DNA of 64,000 bases from Triops longicaudatus (GCA_022885665.1 JAGQDJ010000056.1:231687-295686); one strand, 5' to 3'; numbered from the stretch's first letter, positions 1-14,275 are shown. Notes: generated from the sequence alone by a model not told the origin. A program made the numbers and translations.

Positions 1-279
1 TTTGCAAGCTAAATTTACGAAAAAATAACGAAGAGGGAGCTAATTGTTTTGACTCCACCACCTCCCACACCGCTCATAACCTAACTCCTCCCAGGCAAAG
101 TAAAAAAAAAACTGTTTCATTTTATACCCGCGTTGGCGAAATAGCTTGCAAGGTAATCTAAGTCTCTCTCAGGAGGGGTTCAACGGGGAAATTCTATTCC
201 AGCGTCTGGCATTTCCAAATAGCAAATGTAAAGCCGTTTTGCGGGAAGTCTTGTCAACAATGAACTTTTTGTATCCGAC

Positions 280-427
280 CCACCCCTCTGGGTGGTGTAT
301 ACGCGGCCCAAATCCTTTTTTCCTATGTATCTACCCGACAACAATGAAACTGAGGCTTGGTAGACTCTCCCGGGAACGACAGTTCTATCCTGAACTCGTT
401 TTTTGCCCAACACCCCCTTGGGGGGTG
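280..427. repeat. Two similar short hairpins, 131 bp apart
   Basis: CCACCCCTCTGGGTGG at 280-295 and CACCCCCTTGGGGGGTG at 411-427 are both near-perfect inverted repeats. Each follows a related GAACT plus T-rich lead-in. They look like two diverged copies of one unit. Frames are open on both strands here (146-502 on + and 180-479 on -), but neither resembles a known protein. Confidence 0.5.
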
Positions 428-1260
428 CGAAAGAGGCGTGAACTAGCTTACATTCATTACTGGGTGAACAAAGAAACATTGATAGACTGGGATGGATTGT
501 AAAAATCAGTCCAAACTAAATCAATAACCAGGAGCACGTTTAAATAACTAACTAGGCGGGGTTGGTATCCTCGCGAAAATGAATTTTGTATGGCAGAAAT
601 GCTGCAGTTTTGTCAAATAGTTGGCACTGGGAATTACTAATTCAGATGATTAAAAACAATCGTATTCAAATGGTAAGAGTAAGAAAAATTTTATTTAAAA
701 AATGCAGCTTTGATTTGGATTTCGGTTTAGACCTACGGTTGGCTAAGGGAGACTCTTCATACTAGGCTTAGAACAATCCTTTGTGTCCAATTATGTTTCT
801 GGAAAATAAATATAAAGCTAATGAAGTTTTTCTACAAAATAATTTGTGTTTCAATCACAGTTAGTTTAATAGTGTTCTTATTTAAGCGACAGCATAACGA
901 CTTTTTGGCGCCCGAGGCTAGCGCCAGAAGCCACAACGCGCATCACGCGAGTTGGGCTAGCGTCAGCGTGACCACGTGACAGACTCCTCACATAAAGCTC
1001 GAAAATTCTTCTCGTTCGAAGCAAGTGATGAAATTTTACAACATTGAGTTGCGTGTGATGACTATTTGGTGAGGCCTTTGCCGTTTTCGATGTGCAAACT
1101 TCTTTTCAATGCAGTGCTATACAAACTAGCTAATTACCTAGAACTTTCTGTAGCTCACTTTAAAACTGGAGAGCTATTTGCGTCATCTATTTGTATAAAA
1201 TAGGAATACCAGATTCTGAACTACAGGAGAAAAGTTTAGAGAAAGAACTGAAGACCAATG

Positions 1261-1411
1261 CTCGCACCCCTGTGCCCAGGGGGATAGGAGTTCCCCCCCC
1301 CCCCTTGTTAATTTTTTAATTGTAAGCATAGGCGACAACTAAGTGTCCAAACAAAATTGCATATGCCCCCTCCCCCCTAAAACTTCATAACACCCACCGA
1401 GTACGGCTCTG
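1261..1411 (-). mobile_element. Dispersed repeat of the CCGTACCCAGG family, copy A
   Basis: This stretch begins GCACCCCTGTGCCCAGGGGG and ends near GAGTACGGCTC. Read in reverse complement it lines up with 58,272-58,439. Shared words include AAGTGTCCAAA followed by ATTGCATA, a central AAGTA/AAGCATA block and C-rich/G-rich flanks. The terminal GTACCC/GGGTAC-like ends and lack of coding suggest a small non-autonomous element. It contains a 13-14 base C-run, typical of the family's C-rich arm. Family membership is inferred from the internal match within this window. Confidence 0.55.
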
Positions 1412-2377
1412 ATTACTCACCAAACTTAAGATTTTGAAATGAAATTTTTTAGTGATTTACTTTTTTTTTAAAAAAAATATTTACTCTTTCCTTCCAGTCT
1501 ATTTTTAATTTTCGTTTACCCTAATTTAAAACTTTTATTTCTTATGATGTCATCTTCTGCCAATTTCTGTTTTGTTGTGTTTTTTATTGCTTTCGTTCTG
1601 TAACGAGGAAAATACTAATACCTCATTTTTTACGTCATTAACCAAAAGTCATGATTAGGCAAGTTATAAATGGGGAACCTCGAATCTGCTTAAAATAGAA
1701 GTTTGTTTAACATTTGAAACGGAAGTTATGCTAGACTTTCATCTTCGGGCTGCCAACTTTGCTTCCTCTACGTAAGCGTTAGTTGACTAGAAATCACGGG
1801 TTGGATTTTTTATTACTATTTGTCCTTTTCTTTTTTTTTTCCGAACTGGGTGAAGACAGTAGGAACTCAAAGGCGACAAGCTTCAAGTCAGCAGCACTCA
1901 TGTTTCTTTTCTTAGCCCAGGGGTACATATGTCATTTCATGAATGTGCAGATGCAATATTGTGACAGCTTGCAGAAGAGTGAGTAGCAAAAAGTGGGAGA
2001 AACGTAATTGAAATAAAACCCAAGATAAAACAAAATCTCTAACGAAGGAACTAGAAAAAATGGAAATAAAGTCGTAAAAAAGTATATTTTTTTCTTAAAA
2101 AAGGAGACAAAACGCGCGTGAGTCGATAAGTTTATTCCATGCAGACGAAGGTCCTCAAAATATTTTTTTTAAAGCAAAAATCTGCTGCTGTACGACCCCC
2201 GACCCGTGCGCTATTGATTTCTGCACATGGAAACACAATCATAAAACCAGCCAAGCAAAAAGCTAGAGAAAGAGCGAGCACGAGAGACGAGAGAGAAATG
2301 GCGAGGAGGAAATCAACCCAGATTGGAAAGGTTTTCGACAGCCATTACTCCTTTTAGGTCCTCATTTTGCTTACCGT

Positions 2378-2404
2378 CCCCCCCCCCCCACACACACACA
2401 CACA
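2378..2404. repeat. C-run followed by (CA)n microsatellite
   Basis: About twelve C residues run directly into an eight-copy CA dinucleotide tract. It is a simple sequence repeat with no gene association. Confidence 0.9.
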
Positions 2405-5400
2405 AGCGAAAGTTTTGTTTTTCGCGCCTCGTTCCTCGTTTCTTCACCTTCCAAATTTGCTGATAAATTCTGCGTACCTCCAAAGGCCCCAACCATTACT
2501 TCCAACTACGTGCAACTTCCTCTAAATCTTCGTCGTTACCAGATTTCTTAGCCCCAGATGAGCCAAATTGTACCTAACGTAGCAAAGTTCCAGACATTTT
2601 GATTTATATATTTTAAAATAAATAAATATATAAATAAAAAAAAATATTGTAAGAACCTAGAACTCAGAACTAGAAAATCTTAAGGACTACTTGCACTTTT
2701 AAGTTTTTGGTCGAGATCAGTCTATGTGAAATATTCTTATAACCTTAATAGATCGCTGTAACTTAAGAGTTGGCTACCGTTGAACCGAGTTAGTGAAATG
2801 CTGAAAAAAGTGCTGAGTTGGCTGATTCACCTTCCTAACAGTGGCAAGACCAAGCTTTTTACGCGTTCTTAGGAGCAGAAAGCTGGAAAGAAGACAGTTT
2901 TTTTGGGTAAGTTTTAACTTTTTGGAATTTTTACTACCACAAAAGTAATTCACAGCTAGAAGCTCTGTTATTTAACAGGAAGATAGTAGACCCTTCTTAA
3001 TGTCGCGTGAATCAAAACACAGTCACAACCTTTTGCCTCCGAGCGAATTCGTGTGTTTATAATTACCCACTGAACATTGACCTTTTTCATGGGTTATAGC
3101 TTATGGGCTTTTGGAAGAGAACGTGTCTCAGGATAATCGTGACTAGTGAGAAGAATTGCACGAAAACTCTACGTTGAAAGTCAAAGACACGTTTAAAGTT
3201 GATCTGACTGTGTATGTACAAGCTTTAATGAAATAAAAAGACATACAAAGTGCAAAACAGTATAAAAAATGCGAGAATAGTAAGGAATATACTTTAAAGG
3301 AATATATTTTAAGGCTTAATTTCGTGTCACTTTCTAAGATAGCTGAAGCAATTTTATTTTAAGAAAGTGGTCAACCTTGTTCAGATGACCGTTACAATGT
3401 CACTGAGAAATTTTTAAGTTAAAACTTAGTTATGTAATTTGATTTCTGTGTGCTGTATGTCGCGTGATAGTCCTTGATATTTTCGTGCGTAAAGAAACTG
3501 TTTAAAATATGGGCTTTCTAAGTGTGAGTTACTATTTTTAGCAGAAGAAAAAAAGAACGAAAAGTAGTTCGAGTACGTGGCACAAAGGCGGCTATGGTTA
3601 CCATGGAGTATTTTATTTTTTCAGAAGAGTTGAGTAGCACGATACTGATTACATAAACGCAATTTTTCAATCTTTTATCTTACGCCTTATGGAAATGATT
3701 AACTAGGTTTCAGTGCCGAGCTCTTCCCTTCTTCTGCCCGAATTTATTTTCTGCCTTGCCTCCCTTTTTTTACTGAATAATATAAACCACATGAAAGTGA
3801 GCCAGAAGGAAAGTTTCTTTTCCCCATACGTGTCTGTGTGGAAATGGTTGCACGCGTCACAAAGAACACACATCTAACCCCGAAAACCTCGTTTACGTTA
3901 CACTTCCAGCTTCTGCAGAACTCTTTATTGACTCCTTTAGGAGAATATTTTCTCACCTTCTTCCATTCAATTTTTGCACACGAATGCAAGCTTACAAAGA
4001 CGGTCGCTACAACTGCAAACATTATTTTGTCATTATTTAGTGTTACTCCCGCGGGAGGTGAGCATTAATATAATATTTACTAAACCTCAAGGATGTGTAA
4101 AAGTACGCTTAAAAAGTCAAATATTGTGAGCTGAGTCAAGTTGAAGTAATAGAGTCCGATTTTGCACCAGCTTACGAGGACGTATCAGATTATTGGACCG
4201 TAAAAGTGGACGCAGAGAAGTTTTAGATGGCCTTCATATCTCTTGACAGTTCTCTACGAAACGACCGGTACAGGTGTTAGCTCGGTTAAAGAACCGTAAA
4301 CTAAAAATGCATTAACTGAACTTACGAGGAGGCTGTGATTTTTGCCGAAAGTGAAAAGCAATGACTCTTGGTATTACATTACATACTTTATAACGCCTTG
4401 AGTTCTTTTTGTGCTTCAATAGAATTCCACACTATAGGAAAGACGGGACAGTATGGACACTTTTATTTTCGTTATTGTTTACTTCACGTGCATGCAAAGC
4501 CCTAGCCCAGCATTAAACTCGCTACGTGAGCTAGTGTCCTGGTTATAAAGTGAGATGCTTGACGAGGACGAAAAATAAGACCAGACGACCATGAAAACTA
4601 GAGGCTCCTTTAGCTGTACAAAATGTGGTGCAGGGTATGCAGTTTGTATTTGTGGAAGTTTGCGGTTTGTATTCTTACTGAAAAAAATGCTCGATTCTGT
4701 CCAAGTGTTTAACGAAAACAAGAGAAGGCAACGTTGCACAGGAGCGGCTGGGGAATAGTCCTACACCAATTTTCATCTGTTTTTCTATGGAGTGGTTGAA
4801 TAGTTGCTAATTTGAATTGTGGCTTAAACAGCGTTGCCAAATCGTGTTCCATAGAGTGTTCTTCGCGCAAAAATAGTCCAGTCCAAAGTGTCTAAAAATC
4901 ATAAATTTGGAGTTTTAAATGTCACGAAATAACTGCACAATGATTTTATAACTAATTATTACAGCGGTCATTCTCTAACTTCTCGTCTACACGTGTGATT
5001 TTTACTTAATTCTTAGTTACATAAATTGAGTGGTGCAATGAAATTACTGACCCGATTCTTAATAAAAGCTAAAAATTCAGATTTTATTGATTTTCTCTCG
5101 TACACAGGTTTCATCTACGAAATTTCCCCATGTGGACTTCTTCGTTTTCACTGTCTGTATTTTTTGTAAATCCAAAATATTTGTTGTTTAGCAAGTTATG
5201 ATTTTTTAACTGTTTGTCCGACGTGAAAACAGTCCCATCCCTCTTCTACTTCCAAAGTACCTTAATTTTAACATCGTTCCCTAACTTTTCAATTAAATAC
5301 ATTTGGGAAAACAAGTTACACACACAGAATGGAGATCCTTTCGTGAAGTTAGAATAATTGATGGCCTAAAGGCAGATGTTTCTTGGAGACAAGAATCTCG

Positions 5401-7708
5401 ACTTTCTGCCCTTCGAACAAGCATATCTAAGTCACAGAAAGACATTAACTTGTTTGCACAAACAAGTTTCGCATGCTACCTTAATGGGCTTTATGTCTGA
5501 AATCCTAATCGTCTCTACCTTTTTACGAATGCAGCAGTATAATTAATCATCAACAGGTTCGTTTCATGAATTTTTCAAATATTCATTCTTGCAGCATGAA
5601 GTAAATGCAGTTTTAATCGGAAAATTTCAGTGTTGCTACCATGTGGGTGTCCATAGACGGACATAGATGGCGGTACCCACGCTTGTGAATAACAGTTGAC
5701 AGCCAGGCCTTCCACTGTTGCCAAGCTGGCTCAAAGGATACAATCCAAGCTTGTAATCACCCAAAACATTCTCGAATAAGCTTTATTCGCCTTGTGGGGG
5801 CTGAGCTAATTAAAGAAGCAGCTATTTTAATTTGAAAAGTGTCCAGCTCGTAAGCATTTTTACAGCCAAAAGCTTTTGTCTCTAATTTTCCTGGAGATTA
5901 GTTTTTAAACATTTTTGTCTCTCCGGGCTTTTTTTTTTTACATTGTTCTCTCATTTTCAATTAGCCCTTATACATCCAACCAACTGGAAAGAGAAAATTA
6001 CGCTTAAGTCGTTCTTAAACTACACGTTCCTGCCTCATTTGTCAAATTTCCTCAGTTTATTAAGCCGTTCCGTAACTCCCCACCCGAAAAAATATCGCCA
6101 CTATCTTTCCACATGCTCAGACTCCCACATCAGCGTGCTTCAGATACAAGGCAGAACCCAGGTGCGACATGGAGATTCACCAGAATTTTTGCTCTACTAA
6201 AAGAGAACGTCCATTATATAAAACTTTTTTATGTTCTAAAAAAAAACTAAGGAAAAGCGAAAGTTATCAACAGTTGTGATACGGAAAGAATAGCAGCACA
6301 TAGTCGTGCTTCCAACATTTATTAAAAACCCTAACAGTTGGTCTTTTCCCATTTCTTGCATTTTTTTTTTTTGCATTGGTCCTATTTTATGGAGTTTTCC
6401 GATCTTTAGAAACAATTTCCAAAGTTTCCTTTCACATGCAGCGAAACAGCATGCACGCTCTGTCGGAACAGGAAATGAAACCAAGAGGACTGGAAAGGAA
6501 TTTAAATGTAGAAAAAATTGTAACCACCAGATTTAAGGATTTTCTTCTCCGCACCAGTTTTGAGTAAGTAAAAAATACACATACCAAAAAATGAAAACAA
6601 AAGTAGAAAGGGAAATTAAAAAATGTATTATGAAATGAACCAACAATTAAACCTTCGAACAGAAAATTCTATAGTACAGCAAGTATTCTGTCAAACTGTT
6701 TGTGAGCACGCAAGTGTGCAATCTCGTTACAAACAAACTCTAGTGCTGTAAAAGTAGGAAGAAAAAGGAGACAATTTTATTTATATCCTTTTATGCACGA
6801 TGGATCTTCGTTCTCGTACTTGGGACCCATCTTCCGTCGTCGCAGTTGACAAGCGTGCTAGACATTCCGGGAGAGTAATATTCCGAAGGATACATCAATA
6901 CAGGCAGAATTGTGTCTGACTCTCCGGGAGAGCGAACTAATACTAAAAAAGGCCCAGCACAGGTGCGAGAACTTCGTCGTGATGTGCATAATACTACACG
7001 GGACTTAGATTTGAAAACCCTCAAGATAGAAAAAGAAATACGAGAAAATAAAGTTATGGAAATGACAAGTCAGACTTTGGAATATATGTTCATACCAAAC
7101 CGTACAATTTTGTGCATACCTCTGTGGTATACTATGTATGTACACGCCGTACGGAAGTGTACAATTTGCCCCAGGCCGGTTAGAATGTGCTGTAACGCTA
7201 AGAAAACAGAAAAATTCGAGCGAAACACAAATCTCTCGGGATTGCGTCAAGTTTATCTACCCTGCGTCTTTTCACGGACTTACCATTTTTTCTCCACTTT
7301 TTAGTCGTGAAGGAAAGTGAGCCCAAAGACACGTTTCTTTTTTTACTTGGGTTTATTTCGTTTTGGGGTGATGACCAAAGCCTTTGGTGTGAGGATAACG
7401 ATGTGTTGCTAATGTGACAGATAATCCTTACCTGTGAATCTAACCCCACAAACGAAAAATTCATAAAAATAGATCGGCAGCAACATCACAATAAAAACAC
7501 GATGAAAAATAAAAGTATTAAATATAGTAAAAAAATAAAATTGCTTCAATTAATTAAGGTGCAAAAAACAAAAAACTACACACAACTACCTAGGGATTAA
7601 ACGAAAATATACAGTTATGAGTAGGAGATAAGTAGCTCTTAAAAAAGTTGCTACGATAGCGACTATAGAAAAATATTTTGACAAACTTCAATGATATAAA
7701 GAAACGTG

Positions 7709-7733
7709 CAGTAGAAACTTCGTTATAAAGAAC
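7709..7733. mobile_element. Solo end of a Tigger-like MITE
   Basis: CAGTAGAAACTTCGTTATAA followed by AGAAC matches the terminal sequence of the MITEs at 14,780 and 56,760. I cannot find a clear opposite end about 170 bp away, so this may be a truncated or strongly decayed copy. Confidence 0.45.
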
Positions 7734-7880
7734 ATTCATAGGAAGGGAAATTGCTAGATTTTTTAAATTCTTTTTTGAAACGGTATTTTAGTTTATACTT
7801 TTTTAGACATTTTTTGTTGATATTCATTCGTAAATGCTTTTTCTTTTAGAAAAGGCGTGTTTTTTAAAATCAAAACCATC

Positions 7881-7928
7881 GTAGCCAGGATTGTACCCAG
7901 GATGTTTTTTTTCCGGGGAAGGGGGGTA
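7881..7928 (+). mobile_element. Partial CCGTACCCAGG-family repeat
   Basis: GTAGCCAGGATTGTACCCAG, then a T-rich and G-rich arm, repeats the terminal layout of the element at 58,272. Only one end is recognisable. The GTAGCCAGG/GTACCCAGG doublet suggests two nested or duplicated ends. Confidence 0.5.
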
Positions 7929-9148
7929 GCTTAAGGCCTTGAAATCGTATTTTTTTATACTGTCTTAATAGGTCAAGCTTTTCGTTTATTATGCTAGAAA
8001 GCTTACCATAACTATGTATAGAAAAAAATAATATCAAAACTAGAGAGAATTTTCAAAACTAAAAAAATAATTTCAAAACGCATCCAAACTAGAGAGATTT
8101 TTGTCAGTATTTAGCCTGCTACTATGACGAGGGTTTCATCCTCTACCCTATTAAGCTTATCGCCTACCCGCATGGTTTAAAGTGCGTAATCATGTCGCAG
8201 AAGTGTTTGCCACCGCCACCACTAGGAGAAATCGACGCCAGCGGCAATAAATGTAAATAAAATTAGCCTGTTCATGAGTGCTAACGAATTACTTATGAAT
8301 ATATTGCATCATGTTGCAAATATATAAAATAGTGATGTAGTTGTAAAATATAAATAGTGTAAAGTGTCATAAAAATATTAAAAACTATAAAATTATTTCA
8401 AGTTGCAAGCTGCTGTCATCCACAGAAAATAATTATCTCGACAGTAGGTTTCAATCTGTCGGTTTTCTTGAACTTGCACTCTGCTAGCTGTACCCAGCTG
8501 CTCAATAATGCTACTCTGACGGTTTTCAGAATCAGAAACAAAGTTTTCTGTATAAATGACAGTGTTTGTGAAACTGCGTTTCCTCTTGAAACCTCTTGCA
8601 GGGAGCTGCCAAATCCTCTCGAGCAGTTGAACACTACGGATTCTTAGAATTTTGCACCTTTGCTTGCTTACGAAAAATCTAATATCAAATTTGCGCTTCA
8701 TGACTCACTCAGTATAAGAATCATTGAGGTAAGGGATCGAGAACTCGCTAACAAGGCTTGACAATTTGTCGTTAAATAGCCTGCGAAGTCTCATATGAAA
8801 CTAAGCTAGCTTACTTCGGCAGCTATGAAAAAATTTTGTTTTCATTTTCTTCTCAATCCTTTCTTCATGAAAGGTAGGGGGAAAAGACGGAAAAAAGAAA
8901 AAACGGTACAGAAATTTTACATATGGGGCAGAAACAGCGAAGGCCCGAAGGAACGCAGCGTGAAAGGAACGGATGGTTTCCCCAGTTCGCCTTTTGCATC
9001 GCTTTTCGGTAAGGAAAAAGAGTAAGGAGAAAATCTGGGGTGTTTTCTGAACTTCATGATGTTCATACAAAATGAATCTTAACTTATAATAAATTTATCA
9101 AGCGTTTTTAGTGAAAAAATTGTGTATTTTCAGTTGCCGTATACATTT

Positions 9149-9205
9149 CGGGGTGGGGGGTAAACCCCTATAATCCCCTTCCCCTGGGTGCGGGGGTGAC
9201 CGTAG
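9149..9205 (+). mobile_element. Partial CCGTACCCAGG-family repeat, GGGGTTTA-type end
   Basis: A G-run followed by TAAACCCCTA and CCCCTGGGTGCGGGGGTGA parallels the right end of the copy at 58,272-58,439 (AAACCCCTAAACATCCCC, then AGGTACAGGGGTGAT). This is another end fragment of the same family in the same orientation. Confidence 0.5.
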
Positions 9206-12200
9206 CCATAGCCTATTAACGATTAAATTTAATGAAAAATCATTTTGCATAGTCATCATTATAAGTAAACAGTCTGTCATAGCTGATATCAGTTATAGCA
9301 TAGTTTTAATTATATAAATAAGACTCATCAAATACTGAATTGCAATCGCTCAAAAAATTCTTGAAAATAAGTCAAAAGATCCAAAAATGTACAGAAATGA
9401 AAAATTAGGCAGAAATGGGTAAAACTTAAGAAAAAGGAAGTGGGAAAAATAGAGGCAAAAATAGAAAAAGTATAAGAAACACTCTTAAAAAGGAAAATAG
9501 AAACAATGGTGAAGCAAGTGTAGGTGTTGGAAATAAAAAACGAAGTGAGATATAATAGAAATGCTAAGAAATGGTAAAAATGGCAGCAGTAAAAGAAATT
9601 GACATTATTTCTGGTCGGTGCAGAAAGAGAAACAGGCTAGAGAATTCGAGTTCCAAAATCTGGTTTATAACCCTACAGTTTTGCTTTTGACCTCCCGTCG
9701 CTTAAAGTACGCGCCACTGGGCGCCTGGCCAGCTAGTACATTACTGGCACTGACTTATCGAGGCATGTGTGTCCTTAACGTCTCTAGCTTACTTTAAACA
9801 ATCCCTCAAAGAATGCCAAAAAGGCCTTTTCTTTTTTTTATCAAGGAACTTTACAACAATGTGGTGGTAGGAAGGGTGAGAGGGTGGGGTTAAGGAGAGA
9901 AAACCCTATGGTCAAAATGGGGAAATGTTTGGAATCTTTCCCTTGGTAAGAAGCAAGGAGCTTTTCCCTATTCAAATTTTGATGGGAACCTCGTTTGCAT
10001 GTCAATATGGCGTATATGTTTCGCGGCCGTCATTTCTTGATGGCTTTATAATAGTAAATATGCGGCACATGCTTTTCCTATGCCCCACAACAATCTTCCC
10101 CCTTCCTGCCTTTTTTCAAGTTGTGTGCCAGAAATGGAAGCAGGACGCATCTTCAAAGCAAAGCTTTGATGTTCTAGTTCATGGATCTTAACCTATACAG
10201 GCCATTTTCCTTCCCCTCATCTCTGCGGAAATCTGGATCGCATTCTTGATGAAAGATGGATCCAGTTCACAAATGTATTATGAACAACGATCCCGCATGA
10301 AGGCCGAGTGTCTTGACCACTAGAGAAATTTGGCAATAAATAAACAATGAAATAAAACAAATAACATGATAGCACGAATCCATAAACGAAATTTGAACAA
10401 GGTAAAAAATATTCGTATCATATCACTGCTTCCGGTCACAAGGAAATTGACTGCATTGTACACATAATAAAAAATGAAGTAGCAATATCCCGACAAAATT
10501 ACACTAAAAATAGAACATCGTAGGAATACATTAGAAACCTTCCAGATCCGCAGTCCAGGAGGTTAATTGCTGCAGTCGTCTGTCTTGATTTTCTCTTTTG
10601 TGATAGGTACAGTTTCAAGCCGGAGTGATTTCAGACCCTTCGATAGTGATTAAATGACAGAGAGCAGAAATGTCCGGGGTCCAATTAAAGGCTGATATTG
10701 GAACAATGAAAGGGCACACAAGTGCTTTTCAATTAAATCGAAATGAGCTAGAAGCTCGAATCGTGTATCTTTGCCTTTCACCTCTGCCCATGTTGGACTG
10801 ATGAAGCTCACTTATCAGATTTAGTTGGCAGGGAAAGTGACAGCCCGGGGGTGAGTTAACTCACCCTCTCCCCGATCTTGTGTTTCTTGGGTTAGTGTGT
10901 CTCATCTTTGCGTTGCAGGCAAGTGCAATTGCTGGGGACCAGGGACTTGCCATTACAAGTCCGTGGACATGGGACAGTTCATTGCTCAAAGTAGACAGTG
11001 GACACAGGACAGGAGTTATTATTCCCAGACAGTAATTTCTGCTCTCGGTGGACCATATTTGAAGCAGACGGAACACTTAAGAGTGCAAACACGTATATAC
11101 ACATAGAACAGAGGATAGTGAGATATCCTTGAGCCCCAAATCACTCCCTAGGGTCACTTGCACTTAGGTCATCGATCTCTCACTTTGACTCGCTTTGACT
11201 ACAATAGACTTCAGTATGGGTGAACGGGGAAAAGGGACCCGGACCAAGAGGAAAGTTGCTTGTATGTTAACGTGACATTTATGAATGAAGGCCAGTCCCT
11301 TACCTCGGTTGACTTAACACGTGATGAAGCGATGACCTTTTTTACACTGTTCGACTGGTGTTTATAGGTGAAATATTGTCATGGACAAAATGCTATTAAC
11401 TCACAGATGTTCGCTTACGTGATCCTTCGTCAGCCTACATTGTCATTGTTGTAAACATGTTTGTACCCAATTTTTTTCTGACGAAAATACTTCTGCTACA
11501 GGCTTATTCAGAAATATATTTCCAATATTTGTCCTTCATTATACATTTTTGTATTACTCCTTATTTTTTAAACATTTTTCAATCCGTTTTTTAAGTATAT
11601 ATTTTTTTACACTTTTTTAACATATTATTTTGCGATAGTAGAACATGTTTTCATTCTACTATGTCAACCTTGATCAGCATGTGTAGGCAATAAACTAGGA
11701 ATTGAGAAACATGATAAAATTTTCCGACGGAAAATAGACTTTTGCGTCATAAAACGTTCGAAGTATTTCAATGGTCAACAAAATTTGGAAAAAGAAACTT
11801 TTTATACTTGTTGAAAAATGTACTGGAAGGTTTCCAGCAACAAAAAAATAAATATTTATTATTAATACCGTGTTTATAATTTTAACAGCTAATATTTATG
11901 CCACTTTTGATGACGTTCAAATGGTATTAATTTTCCATGTTTGCAGTTTTCTTTCTGAACGTGGGCAGAACTCGCTTGAAAGCTCATAAATGAATGTAGT
12001 AAATGTTTGGGTCAAAAGTACCAAAAGCCAAGGACTTACCAACTCTTGTTTACCTCAGCATTCGGTATTATTTTCTATTTGAAATCGCTCTTTGAATAGA
12101 CGTGGAAGTTTCCATGTCAACTGAGTTGTTACTGAAAAAATTGTGTTTATTAATTATTGAGCAGATTTCACTTAAAGTATACATAGAACCTCAATATTTA

Positions 12201-13979
12201 ACTCGCTTAACTAGAATTTGTTTATGCAAAAGAACTTTTCTGTCAATGCCCTGGAGTAAGGCGATGCACAGATTCGGGAGAAAATCGCAAGTTGTGGCCA
12301 AGTTAGAGAAATCTGTCGCACGCTAACGAGCAATTCACGGCAAGATGGAAAAGAAATCTTCCAAACTATTAATTATGGCTTCGTTTGGTGAGAAAACGCA
12401 GGAATTCCTTACAGAACAGCCGTTGCTTGTTTTGCTCCCTCACAAAAAAATAATCCTTTTCCAGGGGAAAAAATATCAAACTCACTAGCCTTTCATTCTT
12501 TATTAGAAAATTAGACGTCTTTTATTTAATTTACTAGTGAAGTAATGATAAAACATTTAAAGTTTATAAGTATTACAAAATTGAAGTCTTAGAAACCCCT
12601 TCACTAAAATTCATGAAGGCCACTACTGGCGTACAAAATATTAATATTTAAGTCGTGATTTCACAATGACGCCTCTGCTCGATTTCCTTTTTCTTTTTAC
12701 CTTAAAATCTTTAAAAATCACAGTATTGAAATAATATGATCGATTTTCGTTTTTCTGTAAAATAGAATATAGCCAAAATTCAACTTTTTTACAAATTTAA
12801 CAAAAGATATTTTGAAGAACTAGTGAAGTAGATTTGCTAAACAGCAACTTTACTGTCAAAACGATGTCTTTTATTTTTAACCGTTTTTACACTATGACGT
12901 CTGACAATTTCACATGTTATTCTCCCATACGGAGTTTGTATATACCAACGTCTTAAATCTAGAATTATTGTTACAGAAATCAATAGAGTTTCGAGATTAA
13001 ATGTAGCTTATTTTTTTCCTTAGTAAACGAGTTTTACTCCGATTTAAACTCATGTCAAGCGCTAAAGTATTGACAAAAATGTAACTCAATACCTATTAAA
13101 TTCTTCATGTGAACTCATTTGGCTTTTAAGCAATACTGCAACCTAACGATCAAACGGCGTTTTCTGAACATACAAATAAGTAAAAAATCGTCAGGATCCC
13201 AAAATTACTCTCATCAGCGTTACCTCATGTGTACAATCATTCTGTGTGCCGAGCAGGTTTTATAGTCTCATTCTATTTATACGTTCCCTTTTTGTGTCGC
13301 CTTTCCCTGCAACGTCACTAGCATAACTACCCGAGTTAGCTACTTGTATATTGCCGAAGGCAGTACCCGCTCCGCCACGGGGATAATGCCCGTATAATAA
13401 AGACACGAAATAAATCATAGCCGCAGTTAAAAACACTCTACTTTGAGTAAGGGGAAAATTATAACTCTCCCTTTCACGCATCCCTTCCAGCCCCTAGTTT
13501 CTTGCCCCCCACGAGCCAGGAAAAAAAGCGATTAAAATTTCTTCGGCAAGGTAATAGAGCTTTAAAAATCGTTTGTAATCCCCCTTCTCCCCAGGCCTGC
13601 TGACGTCACTAGCCAGTAGTGCACCAAAAGGGAGGAGTTTCGGGAGCCGTAAAGTTGTAGCAATTTTCCCTTAATGCGATTCTCCAGCTCTAATACCCGA
13701 GTGTTTGTCTCCATAAGCTAAAAATGGCAATTTCACGCGTACTTCTTTTTGCTTTAGAAAGGAGCAAACATGTCGGTCTGATTTTTAGATTGTTTGCTTT
13801 TAATTAAGCGGGGCGGTTTTGCGAAGTTCATTGATGGAAAGAAGGCATAAATGAACTGAAAATTTGTAACGAATATTAATAACGTAATACAGAATTTACG
13901 TTAATTAACAGTGATATGATAATATTTAACAATAATATTTACTTTAAGTATTTGCATATTAAGTACGTTAAATAGATAC

Positions 13980-14275
13980 GTGAGGTGCACATATGGGTAC
14001 GGGAGGTGCGTGTACGCCATGTACATAGGTACGCTAGATGGGTGCATATTGTGCTTGGGGTACGTGTACATCAGCGATAAATGCTTACACGAGACTCGTG
14101 TACATGCAAAGCGTATAGTTTCTGTTGAGGCGCGTGGACATATAGTACGTGCATATATGCTTGAGGTACGTGTAAATGTGGGTGAGATACTTCTATAAGT
14201 GATAAAATCCGTGAGTTAAACATGTGTGTACAATTGGTATATGCATATGTACTTGCGGTACGTTACAGTACATGA
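13980..14275. repeat. Degenerate tandem array rich in GGTACGTGTACAT-like words
   Basis: Words such as GGTACGTGTACAT, GGTGCATATTGTGCTTG and GTGCATATATGCTTGAGGTA recur with a loose spacing of about 30 bases over roughly 300 bp. Neighbouring sequence is far more AT-rich and lacks these words. The open frame at 13,980-14,198 simply runs through the repeat and is not evidence of a gene. Confidence 0.55.

Noticed and set aside
6912..7304. 130-codon open frame on the plus strand
   Set aside because: Open frames overlap it on both strands and in other frames; no conserved motif or splice context.
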